Shown one piece after another: positions 61,593 through 64,000 of a stretch of 64,000 nt of DNA; the first letter of the stretch is position 1, and the number at the start of each line of letters is the position of its first letter. The notes below the pieces were generated by a model that was given only the letters and a program-made list of their open reading frames with translations, was not told where the DNA came from and did no database searches. This stretch comes from Lytechinus variegatus (taxonomy: Eukaryota; Echinodermata; Echinoidea; Temnopleuroida; Toxopneustidae). A program made the position numbers and the translations under genes. Location of the stretch: positions 69,031,356 to 69,095,355 of the forward strand of contig NC_054740.1 in assembly GCF_018143015.1 (NCBI RefSeq), given 5' to 3'.

Positions 61593-62621
61593 GAGCAGGA
61601 CAGGCCGAGTTCTTCACAGTCTGACAGAGACCCACCTCAGTCAAGTAGTCCAAAGTTTTAGTGATCGTACTGACAGTGTGCCTCGGATACTTATAGCGAC
61701 AGTGTGCCTCGTATACTTACAGTGACAGTTAGCCTCGGTTACTCACAGTGACAGTTATTTTGGCAGCATTGCCAGTCGGGTTATAGTTATCTTGTGATAT
61801 ATATTCTTTCGATGGCAGCGGTCTACAGTGCCAGTTTATGTTTATTGCCATATTTATTGTGTATGTGGTAACATCCAAGGTATGAAAACTAAAGTTCTGT
61901 CGTTGTCTTTATTGTTTTTATCTTTTTAACATCTTAGAGCAATAAACTGAGAACTCAAAAGGTAAAACAAAGTTAATTTAGAAGGAAAGAAAATGTCATT
62001 TAGAAGGTTTTATAGAACACACCATAAAAATTGGTTAATTTTAACAAAGTTGCATAGATCAAAAGTTAAACAGTACTCAAGTAAAAATTAATATTTCGTA
62101 AGACTTTAGCTGATATGTAAACAATGGAGATCCTTCCTCATTATGAAAAAACACATACTTTTTAAAAGGTGAAAACATATTAATGGGCAATCATTTGAAG
62201 CCTATTACAAAATTACAAAGCTAATCATATTGGTTGATACAAGTGTTTTTCTTTATGAAAGGTTAGTTTTTAAAGGTGAAAGAAAAGATACAATGACGAT
62301 TATTCTTTGATTAAAAATAATTCAATCACAATGAATGTGTTGCTGTTGTATTATTTACACACATCTCATCTTATTCATACTGGTGTATTTTAATATTGAT
62401 TTATTCTTTCAAACAGGTTTGATTTCTTTTGGCATTTATTACTAGTGTTCAAATTAAAAAGAGCAAAGGCAATGTTTTAAGATTACCCAATAACAGATTT
62501 ATTTGCAAACAACATACTGAATAATGGAAAGTATAACACATCAAAAATGCGTTAAGTCCTGAGAAGAATAATGGAATGTCTGTGGCTGCATCCGGTATAC
62601 TGTAACAATATTAGACACAAG
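61593..62621. other. Intergenic gap between the two transposon genes
   Basis: AT-rich 3' flanks of two convergent genes. AATAAA at 61941-61946 probably serves the accessory gene. No other features. Confidence 0.5.
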
Positions 62622-63984
62622 TTACTGCTGGTTTATTGCCACATCTTGCCATGGCACACTCCCGGCAGGACTGCAAAAGTAATTCTTGAGGTATGCGCGC
62701 AGTTCTTTGCCTGGTCGGGTCAATCTTGGCCCGTGCCCTGCTGCTTGCACATCTTCGAGCACGGCTTGGTCTCGCCATGCACCCGCGATGATCTGACCCT
62801 GCTCATCTTCCCGGTCGAGGTCAGCATTCTGAAGGTTGGGGTAACGAGTCCTCATGAGGTTGTGAAGGGTCATGCAGGCCTTGACGATCTTGGTAACTTT
62901 CGACGGTCTCAATCCCAGGGTTGTTAGCAGACATCTGAAGCGATTGGCGAATATACCAAACGCGTTTTCAACCACACGGCGTGCCCTGGAACACCGGTAG
63001 TTGTAGATCCGCTCGTCCCGTTTCAGGTGCCGATGAGGGTAAGGCTTCATCATGTATGGCCGTAGGGGGAAGGCGTCGTCTCCGACCATGTAGTAGGGTG
63101 TGTCCTGGTCGTCATTTGGTAGGGGATCCGGCTGGGGTAGTCCGATCGTTCCCTCACGCAGACCTGGCTCCAGTCGCGACCGGTTAAAGATGCCGGCGTC
63201 GGAATATGACCCTGGTGACCCCACATCCGCCCAGATGAACTTGTAGTCAGAGTTTACCACTGCAAGCATGACGATGGAAAAGAAGCCTTTGTAGTTGTAG
63301 TAAAGTGAGCCGCTCTTGGGGGCTTCTTGATGGCGACATGTTTCCCATCGATCGCGCCACAACAGTGGGGAAAGTTCCATCTGTCTCCGAATCCCTCGGC
63401 TACCGGGCGCCACTCATCTTCTGTCTGGGGAGTGGCCCACATCTCGTCCTCGTATTCGTCGTAGATGGCCTGACAGACCTCGGGGACGAACAGAGAGATG
63501 GTGTTGTGTGGGACACGAAACGCGAACGCCAGATCATGATAGCTGCTTCCGGTCGCCAAGAACCTCAAGGTGATCGCCAGCTTCAGCCCAGGATCCAAGG
63601 GGGTTCGATGCCTGCAACAGAAGAGGGTGAAATATGAATAAAATCAAACTAGAATAAAGTGTAAACTTACGTTGTGGTCTTGGCAATGCGGGGGCCAACT
63701 CGGTCAAGCAACTCATAGAACATCTGTGGCTCCATGCGGAGGTAGGATTTGAAGTCGGCAGCGTGCTCGGCCTCGAGTTCCCTCATGAGCGTCTCATACT
63801 GGCCGAAACGAGGTCTGCGTAGGATCCACTCGCGCACCCACCAACGTCTTATTCTTCTGCCGGCCCTCTGTCGCTCCCTCTCGGCTTCTTCGAGCAGTGC
63901 TGCCAGGACCAAGTTGTACTGGAACCTCGCCTGAGCTAGCTCGTGTTCTAACAACGCCATTCGTAGTCTTCTCGGTGCAGCCAT
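62622..63984 (-). CDS. PIF/Harbinger (HARBI1-like) DDE transposase, one frameshift
   Basis: Two exons on the minus strand: 63984-63671 (donor GTAAGT) and 63611-62622 (TAA), about 434 residues. Exon 1 starts MAAPRRLRMALLEHEL and reads FGQYETLMRELEAEH, FKSYLRMEPQMFYELLDRVG, typical of the family N-terminus. Exon 2 has LKLAITLRFLATGSSYHDLA, then the catalytic triad: D in GAIDGKHV, D in GSYSDAGIFN, E in RRVVENAFGIFANRFR. Family role: cutting and joining of the element ends. A run of five G (63318-63322) where the family reading IKKPP.SGSLYYNYKG needs six shifts the frame between D1 and D2. It is either a young inactivating change or an assembly error in a homopolymer. Length is normal to slightly long for the family. 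Confidence 0.9.
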
Positions 63985-64000
63985 AGTGATGAACTGACCA

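Larger units (their letters stand above)
59010..64000. mobile_element. PIF/Harbinger DNA transposon, two genes, right end outside window
   Basis: Left end at about 59010 (CCTAGGTCACATAGCCCGG), a subterminal array, TATA box, rightward accessory gene (59554-61592) and leftward DDE transposase (62622-63984), tail to tail with a ~1 kb AT-rich gap. This two-gene layout is that of PIF/Harbinger elements. Base composition changes sharply at 59 kb from AT-rich to GC-rich. Both genes carry a one-base loss relative to the family reading, so the copy is probably inactive but young. The right terminus is not in view, so target duplication cannot be checked. Confidence 0.88.

Overview
The window looks like a piece of an echinoderm nuclear genome, most likely a sea urchin. 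Evidence: AT-rich DNA, vertebrate-style spliced genes with GT-AG introns, very long gene-free spacers, and a dense load of MITEs, tRNA-derived SINEs, CR1/L2-type LINEs and PIF/Harbinger elements of the kind I associate with sea urchins. The species call is inference. No retrovirus-like or other capsid-bearing element was recognised.

Layout. 1-5028 (+): the last five coding exons of an unrecognised proline/arginine-rich host gene, with a LINE relic and a 1.2 kb minisatellite in its introns. 5029-9640: 3' UTR and spacer, ending in a ~73 bp tandem repeat. 9641-14325 (-): a complete four-exon gene for the U11/U12 snRNP 25 kDa protein (SNRNP25), with MITEs, a SINE and a 1.4 kb foldback in its introns. 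Around 16.5-16.84 kb lies a CpG-rich stretch that may be a shared promoter for SNRNP25 and a gene to the right. 17-41 kb holds no gene I can support, only mobile DNA: foldback elements, TTAA-flanked MITEs, tandem duplications, microsatellites, SINEs and a LINE with an open reverse-transcriptase frame. 41444-50426 (+): a complete seven-coding-exon kelch-like gene (BTB-BACK-six kelch repeats, 565 aa). 50.4-59 kb: 3' UTR and repeats. 59010-64000: most of a PIF/Harbinger DNA transposon running off the right edge, with a rightward MADF/Myb-like accessory gene and a leftward HARBI1-type transposase, tail to tail.

How parts relate. SNRNP25 (minor spliceosome) and the kelch-like protein (probable CUL3 adaptor) are divergently arranged host genes; the gene at the left end converges on SNRNP25. 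The most unusual structure is 19707-21506: a CpG-rich element carrying a second copy of itself in opposite orientation. The inner copy looks like an internally deleted two-gene transposon that keeps both ends, each with an inward-facing TATA box, the same architecture seen at the left end of the Harbinger element at 59 kb. Other notable signals are a strong excess of the palindrome TACATGTA, perfect DR1 nuclear-receptor sites in a dispersed repeat, and a LINE and SINEs that share a 3' end.
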